Positions 9,491-17,336 of a DNA stretch of 64,000 bases are shown here, in pieces. A program made the position numbers and the translations under genes. The stretch comes from DASQFQ01 sp963811595 (GTDB lineage: Bacteria; Actinomycetota; Thermoleophilia; Solirubrobacterales; Solirubrobacteraceae): contig CAWERW010000013.1 in the NCBI GenBank assembly GCA_963811595.1, forward strand, positions 186,001-250,000. The letters are read 5' to 3'. The notes beneath the pieces were generated by a model. It made no database searches and was not told the origin of the DNA. It was given only the letters and a program-made list of their open reading frames with translations. The first letter of the stretch is position 1. Every line of letters starts with the position of its first letter.

Positions 9491-10543
9491 CTAGCAACGG
9501 CTGACTCCCACGCTGTGCAGCGCTTTCGACATCCCGGCGGCCCACGCGTCGTGCGTGTAGGCCGCGACCGCCTCGCGCGCGGCGGCGCCGAGCCGCGCCC
9601 GCAGCTCCGGCTCGTCGTGCATCCGCCGCAGCGCCGCGCCGAGCGCGTGCGCGTCGCCCGCGGGGACGACGAGCCCGGTGCGCTCATGGCGGACGAGCCC
9701 GCCGGCGACGGCGCCCACGGCATCGGTGGCGATCACGGGGACTCCCTGGTTGAAGGCTTCGTTGACCACCAGCCCCCACGGCTCGAGGAAGTCGCGGGTG
9801 GGGACCGACGGTATGACCACAACGTCGCTTCCCGCGTAGTAGTTGCGGACTTCGGCCGCCGTGCGAGGCCCTTCGGGCAGGACCGCGCCGGTGGCGACGG
9901 CCCGGGCTCGGATCGGACCGCCGCCGACCAGAACCAGCGCGGCGCTTAGTGCCGACAGGCCCGAGGAACTCCAGGCCTGGATGAGCACTTGAGTCCCTTT
10001 TTCCCTCGTGATTCGGCCGACAAACGCAGCTTGGAAGCGAGCGCGCCGAATTGGAGCGGAATGTAATTTCCAATACTCGTTATCGACGCTCTGTGGGGCT
10101 TCCACCACAAACCGGGTACTCCCCTTCGCCCGCACGTAAGCCGAAACGTGAGGGCCGTAGGTGGCGATCGCGTCGGCGTGCCGGTAGAGGTGGCGCACCG
10201 CCAGGTAGGAGGCGGCGTGGGGCAGCGTCCGCGGGTGCGCCCACAGGCTCGCCCAGAGGACGAACGGGATCCGCGCGGCGCGCGCGCCGGCGTACGCCGC
10301 GAGCGGCGCGACGCGGCCCGAGAGGCCGGCGATCACGGCCCGGTGGCCGCGCGCGAGCCGCGCGACCTCGCGCTGCTCGACGTGGAGGACCGGGAACGGA
10401 AGCTCGCGCTCCCCGGTCCCCCCGCCGTGGCGGACGTCGCCGCCGATCAGCGCGAACGTCACGTCCTCGCGCTCGTGCAGCGCCGCGAACGCGCCGACGC
10501 GGAACGGCGGGGCATAGTTGGTGACGAAGAGGACTGGCTTCAC
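9491..10543 (-). CDS. Glycosyltransferase family 4
   Basis: About 350 residues from a GTG at 10543 (VKPVLFVTNYAPPFRVGAF), coupled to the upstream glycosyltransferase by a GTGA overlap. The C-terminal domain has AAFVGRITREKGTQVLIQAW, the donor-site loop and the EX7E motif EPWGLVVNEAFNQGVPVIA. It lacks long hydrophobic segments and is probably peripheral at the cytoplasmic membrane. The middle of the gene (about 9960-10150) is visibly poorer in G+C than both ends and uses codons such as AAT, ACG and TTT freely, suggesting a recombined segment. Sugar specificity is unknown. Confidence 0.87.
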   Translation of the reverse strand: MKPVLFVTNYAPPFRVGAFAALHEREDVTFALIGGDVRHGGGTGERELPFPVLHVEQREVARLARGHRAVIAGLSGRVAPLAAYAGARAARIPFVLWASLWAHPRTLPHAASYLAVRHLYRHADAIATYGPHVSAYVRAKGSTRFVVEAPQSVDNEYWKLHSAPIRRARFQAAFVGRITREKGTQVLIQAWSSSGLSALSAALVLVGGGPIRARAVATGAVLPEGPRTAAEVRNYYAGSDVVVIPSVPTRDFLEPWGLVVNEAFNQGVPVIATDAVGAVAGGLVRHERTGLVVPAGDAHALGAALRRMHDEPELRARLGAAAREAVAAYTHDAWAAGMSKALHSVGVSRC

Positions 10544-11664
10544 CCGCGCAGCGCCTCCTCGTAGGCCGCGACGGTCGCCTTCCCGCACGCCTCCCACGTG
10601 AAGTTGGCCTCGACGTTCGCCCGCGCCTCCTGGGCAAGAGCGGCCCGCTCCTCGATCGTGCGTGCGATCGCTGCCGCGAGCGCCTGTGGGTCGCGCGGCG
10701 GGACGAGGACCATCCCGCCGCCGGACGCCGCGATCTCCTCGGGCCCCGCCTCGCCCGCGCAGCCGATGGCCGGGATGCCGCGCGCCATCGCCTCGATGTA
10801 GGCGACGCCGAACGCCTCGTCGACGCTGGGGAGGGCGAACACCGTCGCGGGCCGGTGGGCGTGCTCGGGCGGGAGCTGGCCCTTGAACTCGACGTCGAGC
10901 CCCAGGTCCCCCGCGAGGTGCTGCAGCATGGGCCGCTCAGGGCCGTCGCCGACGACGACCCACCGGACGCCTTCGAGCGTCGCGAGCGCCCTGAGGAGGT
11001 CCACATGGCGCTTGCGCGCGACGAGATGGGCGACGGTCGCGACCGTCGGCGCCGCCGGCGCGGGCGCCGGCTCGGGCGGGACGTCGGTGCCGAGGTGGAC
11101 GACGCGCGTCCTCCTGGCGCCCAGCTCCCGCGCCTTCGCCTCGATGCCGCTGGAGTTCGCCAGCACGAGCGTCGCGCTGCGCAGCGCGTCCTCGACGATC
11201 GCCCGGCCGTCCGGCCGATCGACCACCGACAGCACGTCCCCGCCGTGCACGGACACGACGACCGGCACCCCGGGCTCGGCTCGCCGCACCGCGTCTCCGG
11301 CGGGCGCGGCGTAGTGCGCGTGCACGAGGTCGTAGGGCTGCATCCGCTTGAGCGCGCGGGCGAGCGTGGGCGCCGCCCACGCGCCCCAGCGCTGGTAGCT
11401 GCGCGGCCGCGACGGCGCCACGAACGGCACGTAGGTCACCTCGATCCCGTCGAGCTCGGCGCGCAACGGCTGGCGCAGCGGGGCGACGAGCTGCTTCAGG
11501 TCGCGCGCGGCGAGCGCCGCCCGGCTCGGGACCGGCCGGTGCAGGACGAGCACGCGCACGTCGGCGCCGGCGTCGCGCGCGGCCAGCGCCTGCCGGTGCG
11601 CCCACACGCCGAGCACCGGGTCGGCGGCGCGCGGGTAGTACTCGGCGACGACGACCACGCGCAC
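10540..11664 (-). CDS. Glycosyltransferase family 4
   Basis: About 374 residues, GTG start at 11664 (VRVVVVAEYYPRAADPVLGV). The GT-B N-domain includes YDLVHAHYAAPAGD and VVSVHGGDVL. The C-domain has VATVAHLVARKRHVDLLRAL, VVVGDGPERPML and the EX7E motif DEAFGVAYIEAMARGIPAIG. It resembles teichuronic/colanic-acid-type GT4 transferases (TuaC/WcaL-like). It is followed directly by another GT4 (GTGA overlap), so both probably act in sequence on one lipid-linked glycan. A 76-base gap with a hairpin separates it from the upstream two-domain GT2 gene. Confidence 0.88.
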   Translation of the reverse strand: MRVVVVAEYYPRAADPVLGVWAHRQALAARDAGADVRVLVLHRPVPSRAALAARDLKQLVAPLRQPLRAELDGIEVTYVPFVAPSRPRSYQRWGAWAAPTLARALKRMQPYDLVHAHYAAPAGDAVRRAEPGVPVVVSVHGGDVLSVVDRPDGRAIVEDALRSATLVLANSSGIEAKARELGARRTRVVHLGTDVPPEPAPAPAAPTVATVAHLVARKRHVDLLRALATLEGVRWVVVGDGPERPMLQHLAGDLGLDVEFKGQLPPEHAHRPATVFALPSVDEAFGVAYIEAMARGIPAIGCAGEAGPEEIAASGGGMVLVPPRDPQALAAAIARTIEERAALAQEARANVEANFTWEACGKATVAAYEEALRG

Positions 11665-11714
11665 GCCGAGGAGGTTACGGCGGGCTCAGCCCTCCGGGTG
11701 CTTGGGGATGAGCA

Positions 11715-11736
11715 CGGGGCCCCGCCGCCGGCCCCG
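11715..11736 (-). terminator. Hairpin downstream of the two-domain GT2 gene
   Basis: CGGGGCC (11715-11721) pairs with GGCCCCG (11730-11736) across an 8-base loop, five bases past the stop of the gene ending at 11741. There is no T-run, as is common for high-GC actinobacterial terminators, so assignment is tentative. Confidence 0.4.
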
Positions 11737-11740
11737 CGGC

Positions 11741-13390
11741 CTAGTCGCGGTACTCCTCGAGCACCTCGGCCGCCTCGTCGCGCGTCACGTACGGCTTGCC
11801 GGCGAGGAAGCGGTCGGCCTCCGCCATCGCCGCGTCGCGCGGGTAGGAGGCCGCCACGGGGCGCGTGTGGCGGATCGGGACGGCGTCGATGACGCCGAGC
11901 TTCCAGCGCCGCTGCTCGGCGACGGCCGCCCAGTGCGCGTCGAGGCCCCAGCCCATCTGGAGGTCGGGGAACGGCAGCAGGACGTCGAACGCGTCGGCGC
12001 GGATCGCGGTCACCGGCCCGATCTCGACGAAGCGCGTGCGGCGGGCGGTCAGCCCCGGCCGCCGCCGCGTGACCTCCCAGCCCGCGTGCGAGGCGAACGC
12101 GTGGGCGGGCTGGGCGAGGCGGAAGCCGTGGCGCTCGGCGAGCGAGATGAAGACGTCGAGGAAGTCGTGGGGGAGCTCGACGTCGTCGTCGATGATCAGC
12201 AGCCAGTGGAAGCCGCGCGGCGGGTGGGCGGTCAGCGCGGCGTTGAGGTTGGCCCACTTCCCCGCTCCCTCCGCGGGCGCGACGATCCGCAGCAGCGCGT
12301 CGTGGTGCGAGGCCCCGAGCTCGTGCCCGATCTCCGCCGCCGCGCGCGCGTGCTCGGGCCGCACGACCGACAGCACGAGCACCCGCCGCGCCGGCTGCGA
12401 GCGCGCCTCCTTCGCCAGCCGCCGCCGCGTGCGCTTCGTGCCGACGTTCGCCCGCGCGTCGCGCAGCCGCCCCGCGAGCAGCCCGCGCCGCCCGAGGGTG
12501 CCGCTGCGGCCGCTCAGGTAGTCCGGGTCGCGCGTGCTGGCCGGGACCCTCTGCGGTCGCAGCGCCTCTCGCAGCCGGCCGAGCGTCAGCGCCGACAGGA
12601 CGATCCCGTTGCCGCAGCGGCGGCGGAAGATGTGCCACACGCAGCCCACCAGCGTCCGCAGCTCCGCCGCCACCGGCGGGGCCACGCCCTTGCGCGCGTC
12701 GTAGCGGCGCGAGTTGCGCCCCCGCCCGTAGGCCGCGCGCGAGAGGCCGCCGATGCGCGCGTCCTTGCCGGTGCGGCGGTGGTCGACGCCCGCCGCGGCC
12801 ACGTAGCGGATCCGCCCGCCGGCGGCGTGCAGGCGGCGCTGCCAGTCCTCCTCGTCGCCATAGAGGTCGAGACCGGGATCGAAGCCGCCCACGCGCTCCA
12901 GCGCGCTCCGCCTCAGCGTCAGGTTGGCGCCCCACACGAACTCGGCGTCGCGGTCGTCGGGGCCGAGGTCGAGCGTGGTCACGGGCGGCGGCTCGCGACC
13001 GCAGGCATGCAGGTTCGTGCCCTCGAGCTGGGCGCGGATCGGCCCGCCGAACGCCTCGTGCTCGGTGTGCTGTCCCGCCGCGGCGATCAGCGCCTCGAGC
13101 CAGCCCGGCCACGCCTCGGCGTCGTCGTCGAGGAAGCAGAGGAGGTCGGAGGTGGCGGTCGCGATCGCGGTGTTGCGGGCGGCGTTGAGCCCGCGCGTCT
13201 CGCCGTGCGCGACGTAGCGCGCGCCGTGCTGCGCGGCCAGCGCCTCCGTCTCGGCGTCCGCCGGATCGTCCTCGACCACGATCAGCTCCGCGCCGTGCTC
13301 GACCGCCTGCGGCGCCGCCGAGGCGAGCGCGACGGCGAGGTACTCGCGGCGCTGCCGTGTGGGGATGAGGACCGACGCGGTGGGAGGCAC
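11741..13390 (-). CDS. Two-domain family 2 glycosyltransferase
   Basis: About 549 residues with two GT-A domains. Domain 1 (about 5-230) starts SVLIPTRQRREYLAVALASA and has the metal/nucleotide motif FLDDDAEAWPGWLEAL and the acceptor-side WGANLTLRRSALERVGGFD. Domain 2 (about 320-545) has VLVLSVVRPEHARAA, LLIIDDDVELPHDFLDVF and QMGWGLDAHWAAVAEQ. Both domains keep their Asp-rich motifs, so both may be active and the protein may add two sugars in turn. I prefer the GTG at 13390 (VPPTASVLIPT), one base past the VapC stop; a TTG at 13399 is possible. It probably shares a transcript with the VapBC genes upstream. Confidence 0.85.
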   Translation of the reverse strand: MPPTASVLIPTRQRREYLAVALASAAPQAVEHGAELIVVEDDPADAETEALAAQHGARYVAHGETRGLNAARNTAIATATSDLLCFLDDDAEAWPGWLEALIAAAGQHTEHEAFGGPIRAQLEGTNLHACGREPPPVTTLDLGPDDRDAEFVWGANLTLRRSALERVGGFDPGLDLYGDEEDWQRRLHAAGGRIRYVAAAGVDHRRTGKDARIGGLSRAAYGRGRNSRRYDARKGVAPPVAAELRTLVGCVWHIFRRRCGNGIVLSALTLGRLREALRPQRVPASTRDPDYLSGRSGTLGRRGLLAGRLRDARANVGTKRTRRRLAKEARSQPARRVLVLSVVRPEHARAAAEIGHELGASHHDALLRIVAPAEGAGKWANLNAALTAHPPRGFHWLLIIDDDVELPHDFLDVFISLAERHGFRLAQPAHAFASHAGWEVTRRRPGLTARRTRFVEIGPVTAIRADAFDVLLPFPDLQMGWGLDAHWAAVAEQRRWKLGVIDAVPIRHTRPVAASYPRDAAMAEADRFLAGKPYVTRDEAAEVLEEYRD

Positions 13391-13391
13391 G

Positions 13392-13790
13392 TCACGCAAC
13401 CAGGCGCAGCGGGGCGTGGCGAGCGATCGCGAGGAAGTCCGCGTCGCGATGGAGCAACTCCACCCCGGCGCCGATGGCGACCACCGCGACGAGGCAGTCG
13501 GTCATCTTGCGCACCGTCTCGCCGCCGCGCCGGCAACGACGGAACAGCTCGGCCGCCCGCTCGTAGTCGGCCGGCGCGCGGAGCGGGAGGAAGGCGCAGC
13601 GGCCGTACAGCAGGCGTCGCAGCGCCGCGCGCTCGCGATCGCTGCGCGCCCCGGCCAGGATCTCCATCAGCACGACCTCGGTCGTGCCGAGCTCGTCGCC
13701 CGCTTCCAGCAAGCGGCGGAGGTGGAGGTGGACGTCGCTGCCGGTCGCGCGGAGGTACTCGATCCACGCCGAGCTGTCGACCAGGATCAC
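13392..13790 (-). CDS. vapC: VapC-family PIN-domain ribonuclease toxin
   Basis: About 132 residues from a GTG at 13790 that overlaps the antitoxin stop (GTGA). The PIN acidic residues are visible: Asp in VILVDSSAWIEYLR, Glu in TTEVVLMEILAGA, Asp in KMTDCLVAVVA and the Asp pair in HRDADFLAIA. VapC toxins cleave tRNA or rRNA in a metal-dependent way and are held inactive by VapB. The length matches the family. The upstream ATG at 13820 would add ten residues lying inside the antitoxin gene and is less likely. Confidence 0.9.
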   Translation of the reverse strand: MILVDSSAWIEYLRATGSDVHLHLRRLLEAGDELGTTEVVLMEILAGARSDRERAALRRLLYGRCAFLPLRAPADYERAAELFRRCRRGGETVRKMTDCLVAVVAIGAGVELLHRDADFLAIARHAPLRLVA

Positions 13791-14032
13791 CGCGACGCCG
13801 CGTCGTCCGGCGTGCCCCATTCGACGATCTCGTCCGCCGTCCGGAGGTCGGAGAGCTCGAGGTCGCCACCCCAGCCCTGCCCCTCCATCGCCAGAGCCTC
13901 CTCACGGCTCATCGGATCGCCGACGAGTTGTCGCAGCGCATAGTCGACGGCCTCGCGCTTGCTCGGCAAGCGGTAGATGCGCATCGCCCGCTCAACGAGG
14001 TCGTCATCGATGTCGATGTTCGTGCGAGCCAT
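13787..14032 (-). CDS. vapB: VapB-family antitoxin
   Basis: About 81 residues from the ATG at 14032 (MARTNIDIDDDLVERAMRIY). The N-terminal half is the ribbon-helix-helix DNA-binding domain of the VapB/DUF2191 type (RLPSKREAVDYALRQLVG). The C-terminal half (EGQGWGGDLELSDLR) is the toxin-binding tail, with the usual G-W-x-G-D-L-x-x-L-R pattern. It precedes vapC in the standard antitoxin-first order and should repress its own promoter together with VapC. Confidence 0.9.
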   Translation of the reverse strand: MARTNIDIDDDLVERAMRIYRLPSKREAVDYALRQLVGDPMSREEALAMEGQGWGGDLELSDLRTADEIVEWGTPDDAASR

Positions 14033-14071
14033 AGACACCACGATACACCACGACGTGTACGCTGGTCCGCG
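14033..14071. promoter_or_regulatory. Putative VapBC operator with direct repeats
   Basis: ACACCACGA occurs twice, at 14035-14043 and 14045-14053, ten bases apart and so on the same helical face. It is followed by GTGTAC, which partly mirrors the repeat. The element abuts the vapB ATG and lies between divergent starts (vapB 14032, glycosyltransferase 14072). Repeats of this spacing suit a ribbon-helix-helix repressor. Binding is inferred. Confidence 0.5.
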
Positions 14072-15179
14072 GTGATCCTGCTCCTGCACAACCGCTACCG
14101 CGTGCCCGGCGGCGAGGAACGCGCGGTCGAGGACCTCGCGTGGCTGATCCGCGAGCACCTCGGCGAGGACGTGGAGGTGCTCGAGCGCGACTCCTCGGCG
14201 CTGTCACAGCGCCAGGCCGCCGAGGGCCTGCTGCGCGGCGGCCTCGACCCGCAGGAGGTCCACGACGCCGTCCGCCGCACCGGCGCTCGCGTCGTCCACG
14301 CGCACAACATCAATCCGACCCTGGGCTGGCGAGCGCTCGCCGCCGCCCGCGCCGCGGGCGCCCGGGTCGTCCTGCACCTGCACAACTACCGCCTCGTCTG
14401 CGCGGTCGGGACGTGCTTCACGCGCGACGGCGACTGCACGCGCTGCCACGGGCGCAACACGCTCCCCGGGGTGGCGTTGAACTGCCGCGGCGGATCGCCG
14501 GCCGAGTCCGCCGCCTACGCCGCGTCGCTCGCCCTGTGGCAGGCGCGGATCGCCGCCGAGGCCGACCGCTTCCTCGTGCCGAGCGCGTTCGCGCTGCGGC
14601 GGCTGCGGGAGCTCGGCGCGCCGGTCGACGACCGCGCGTCGGTGCTGTGGTCGGTCCAGCGCTCGTTCGCCGACCGCTCGCGGGCCGCGGCGGGGCGGCA
14701 CGTCCTCTACGCCGGGCGCCTCAGCCACGAGAAGGGCGTGGCCGACGCGATCGTGGGCTGCCGCGACGCCGGCCTCCCGCTCGTCGTCGCCGGCGACGGG
14801 CCCGCGGCGGCCGAGCTGCGCCAGCTCGCAGCCGGCGCCGACGTGCGCTTCACGGGCCTTGTCGACGCCGCCGAGCTCGCCGCGCTGCGCCGGGACGCCG
14901 CAGTCGCCGTCGTGCCCTCCCGCTACGCCGAGATCCTCCCGCTTGCCGCGCTCGAGGCGATGGCGGCCGGCGTGCCGGTCGTCGCCGCCCGCTCCGGCGG
15001 CCTGACCGAGCTCGTCCCGGAGGAGGGCCTGTTCGCGCCCGGGCGACCCGGCCGACCTCGGCGCGCGGGCGCGGCGGCTATGGGGCGACGAGGCCGCGGG
15101 AGAGCGCGCGCTGGCGATCGTGCGCGAGCGCTGCGCGCCCGAGGCGGTCGCGGAGTCGCTCCGCCAGGTCTACGCCTAG
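14072..15179 (+). CDS. Glycosyltransferase family 4 (one frameshift near the 3' end)
   Basis: About 369 residues if repaired, GTG start at 14072 (VILLLHNRYRVPGGEERAVE). It has the N-domain motif HAHNINPTLGW, a cysteine cluster near VGTCFTRDGDCTRCHGRN typical of a GT4 subgroup, VLYAGRLSHEKGVADAI and the EX7E motif EILPLAALEAMAAGVPVVA. Near 15040 the frame is lost in CCCGGGCGA; removing one G restores LFAPGDPADLGARARRLWGD through to REVCAPEA-like helices and a stop at 15177. The single extra G in a G-run looks like a sequencing error. The epimerase at 15192 follows 12 bases later, so they are probably co-transcribed. Confidence 0.85.
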
Positions 15180-15191
15180 GGTTCAGCGCCG

Positions 15192-16094
15192 ATGCGCGCA
15201 CTCGTGACCGGCGGAGCCGGCTTCATCGGCTCCAACCTCGTCGACGCCCTGCTCGCCCGCGGCGACGACGTGAGTGTCGTCGACGACCTCTCGACGGGCC
15301 GCCGCGAGAACCTCGACGCCGCGCTCGCCAAGGGAGCTGTGCTCCACGAGGAGAGCATCACCGACGGGCCCGCGATGACCGCGCTGCTGGCCGGGGAGCG
15401 CCCCGAGGCCGTCTTCCACCTCGCCGCCCAGATCGACGTCCGCCGCGCGGTCGAGGACCCGGCCTTCGACGCCGCGGTCAACGTCGGCGGCACCGCCGTG
15501 ATGCTCGAGGCGGCCCGCGCGGCCGGAACGCAGCGCTTCGTTCTGGCCTCGACCGGCGGCGCGATCTACGGCGACTGCGACCAGCTCCCCACGCCCGAGA
15601 GCGCCCCCCAAGCCCCGATCTCGCCCTACGGAGCCTCCAAGGCAGCCGCCGAGACCTACCTGGCCCTCTACACCCGCCTGCACGGCCTCTCGACGGTCGC
15701 GCTGCGCTTCGCCAACGTCTACGGCCCCCGGCAGGATCCGCTCGGTGAGGGCGGCGTCATCGCGATCTACTGCCACGCCGCCGCCAACAGCCGCCAGGTG
15801 CGCGTGTTCGGCGACGGGCGTCAGACTCGTGACTTCGTCTACGTCGGTGACGTCGCCGCGGCGCTGATCGCGGCGGCCGTCAGCGATGTGACGGGCGCCT
15901 ACAACATCGGCACCGGCGAGGAGACGAGCGTGCTCGAGCTGGTCGAGCGGCTGGAGCTCGAACCGACGTTCGAGCCCGAGCGGCCGGGGGAGGTGCGCCG
16001 GTCGGCGCTCGATCCGGCGGCGGCGCGGGAGGCCCTGGGGTGGGAGCCGGCCATTCCGCTCGACGACGGGCTCGCGCGCACGATGCGGTCCTAG
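15192..16094 (+). CDS. NAD-dependent sugar epimerase/dehydratase (GalE-like extended SDR)
   Basis: About 300 residues. The cofactor motif is MRALVTGGAGFIGSNLVDAL, with the adenine-binding Asp in VVDDLSTGRREN. HLAAQIDVRRAV, the Ser/Thr in LASTGGAIYG and the catalytic pair SPYGASK follow, then RFANVYGPRQDP and the family signature FGDGRQTRDFVYVGDVA. This is the UDP-glucose 4-epimerase/UDP-glucuronate decarboxylase-like group; substrate cannot be settled. It is probably co-transcribed with the glycosyltransferase just upstream and ends at a strong hairpin. Confidence 0.88.
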   Translation: MRALVTGGAGFIGSNLVDALLARGDDVSVVDDLSTGRRENLDAALAKGAVLHEESITDGPAMTALLAGERPEAVFHLAAQIDVRRAVEDPAFDAAVNVGGTAVMLEAARAAGTQRFVLASTGGAIYGDCDQLPTPESAPQAPISPYGASKAAAETYLALYTRLHGLSTVALRFANVYGPRQDPLGEGGVIAIYCHAAANSRQVRVFGDGRQTRDFVYVGDVAAALIAAAVSDVTGAYNIGTGEETSVLELVERLELEPTFEPERPGEVRRSALDPAAAREALGWEPAIPLDDGLARTMRS

Positions 16095-16100
16095 AACGAC

Positions 16101-16124
16101 GAAGGGCGCCCGCAGGCGCCCTTC
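16101..16124. terminator. Bidirectional hairpin terminator
   Basis: A perfect 10-base stem, GAAGGGCGCC (16101-16110) with GGCGCCCTTC (16115-16124), closes a CGCA loop. It lies between the convergent epimerase and calcium-binding-repeat genes and can serve both. There is no clear T-run. Confidence 0.75.
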
Positions 16125-16148
16125 GGCCCAGCTTGGTTGCGCTGCGCG

Positions 16149-17044
16149 CTAGCGGCGGCTGACGCGCTCGCAGTTGCGCCGGACGACGTCCCGGCGATCC
16201 GCGGTGACGCGGTCGCGCCCGCGACCGCAGTTGACGACGTCACGCCCGCCGCCCCGCACGCGGATGCGGTCGTTGCCGCTGCCGGCAACGACGCTGTCGC
16301 GGCCGAGGTTGCCCTCGATCTGGTCGTTGCCGCTCCCGCCCGCTGAGCCGGTCGTCGCCGTTGCTGCCGAGCATGCGGTCGTTGCCGCGGCCGCCGTTGA
16401 CCCGGTCGTTGCCGGCCCCGCCGGTGAGGCGGTCGTTGCCGCTGCCGCCGTTGATGCGGTCGATGCCGCTCCCGCCGCCGATCCGGTCGAAGCCGCTCTC
16501 GCCGAACAGGGAGTCGCGGCCGCTGGCGCCGTCGATGCGATCGTTGCCGCTCCTGCCGTTGGCCTCGTCATTGCCGCTGCCGGCGTCGATCCGGTCGCTG
16601 CCGGAGCCGCCGCTGATCTGATCGGTGCCGCTCGCGCCGGCAAGGCGGTCGTTGCCCGCGTCGCCGCGGACGCGGTCGTTGCCGGCCTCGCCGCCGATGA
16701 CGTCGTTGCCGCCGTTGCCGTTGATCGTGTCGTTGCCAGCGCCGCCTGCGATCCGGTCAGCTCCCTCGGTACCCGGGAGGCAGTAGTACGGCGGTGCGCC
16801 CGGCGGGCACGTCCCGTCGCCCCGGATGGTGTCGTCGTCGTCGCCGCCGTCGATCGTGTCCCTGCCGCCGAGGCCGGATGATGTTGTCGTCACCGGCGAA
16901 GCCGTTGATCTGATCGTCCTGCGCCGTGCCGATGAGCGTGTCGTTGCCGGGCCCGCCGTTGATGACGGCCGCGTAGGCTGCGGTCGCGGCGAACAGCGCG
17001 ATTGCGGCTGTGATGGTCCCGAGCAGTGCCTTTTTACGCTGCAA
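16149..17044 (-). CDS. Exported calcium-binding repeat (RTX-like) protein, copy 1 (two frameshifts)
   Basis: About 298 residues if repaired. The signal peptide (MQRKKALLGTITAAIALFAA, cleavage after AYA) is followed by about 20 imperfect nonapeptides of the GGxGNDxIx type (for example GGAGNDTIN, GGSGNDRLT), which form a calcium-loaded beta-roll. A Cys-rich insert (DGTCPPGAPPYYC) sits between early repeats. The C-terminal cap reads VNCGRGRDRVTADRRD ... RRNCERVSRR. Frame breaks occur near 16880 (about two bases missing) and near 16342 (one extra G in a G-run). Unlike true RTX toxins it has a Sec signal and no type I exporter nearby, so it is probably a surface or matrix protein. Confidence 0.85.
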
Positions 17045-17113
17045 GCTGCCGTCCCCTAGAAGTTGTGTGCGCTGGTTGAGATGAGCGCTTTTGCGCGCGC
17101 GGCCACCGGGCCC

Positions 17114-17163
17114 CGGCTATCCCGCCGGAGGCAAACGCGCGCCTTGCAAACCGTCAGTGTAGG
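17114..17163 (-). promoter_or_regulatory. Upstream element shared by the two calcium-binding-repeat genes (copy 1)
   Basis: Read on the minus strand, CCTACACTGAC (17163-17153) is followed by AAGGCGCGCG, TTGCCTCCGGCGGGATAG. The same order of blocks is found upstream of the paralogue at 18045. The conserved 11-mer lies about 109 bases upstream of the start codon here. It may be a promoter, an activator site or a structured leader; the sequence does not decide. Confidence 0.45.
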
Positions 17164-17220
17164 TAGAAACGTTGAGCATTTGAAGGCTGGCTGTCACCGG
17201 AATCTAGCGTGCCGGAGGCC

Positions 17221-17255
17221 CTTCGCGCCGTGATAACACGGCAGTCCGCGCGAAG
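17221..17255. other. Nested hairpin in the intergenic region
   Basis: CTTCGCG (17221-17227) pairs with CGCGAAG (17249-17255), enclosing CCGTG-ATAA-CACGG (17228-17241). It sits between the terminator of copy 2 and the promoter region of copy 1. Role unknown; it could be a second terminator or part of a small RNA. Confidence 0.35.
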
Positions 17256-17289
17256 TCTCGATGCCCTGGAAATGATCCGATACAACGAC

Positions 17290-17313
17290 GGAGGGCGCCC
17301 TGGGGCGCCCTCC
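17290..17313 (-). terminator. Hairpin terminator after calcium-binding-repeat copy 2
   Basis: GGAGGGCGCCC (17290-17300) pairs with GGGCGCCCTCC (17303-17313), leaving a minimal loop. It lies 24 bases past the stop of the gene ending at 17337. It closely resembles the hairpin at 16101-16124, including the preceding ACGACG, so the duplication of these genes included their 3' ends. Confidence 0.7.
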
Positions 17314-17336
17314 GATGCCGTGCGTGGGCGGGTCGC

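Noticed and set aside
17110..17165. Resemblance of the calcium-binding-gene leader to parts of a cyclic-di-GMP (GEMM-I) riboswitch
   Set aside because: Only short words such as GCCTCCGG and GATAGCCGGG match; the conserved GGCAAACC and tetraloop-receptor arrangement is not found in order. A covariance-model search would be needed to revive it.
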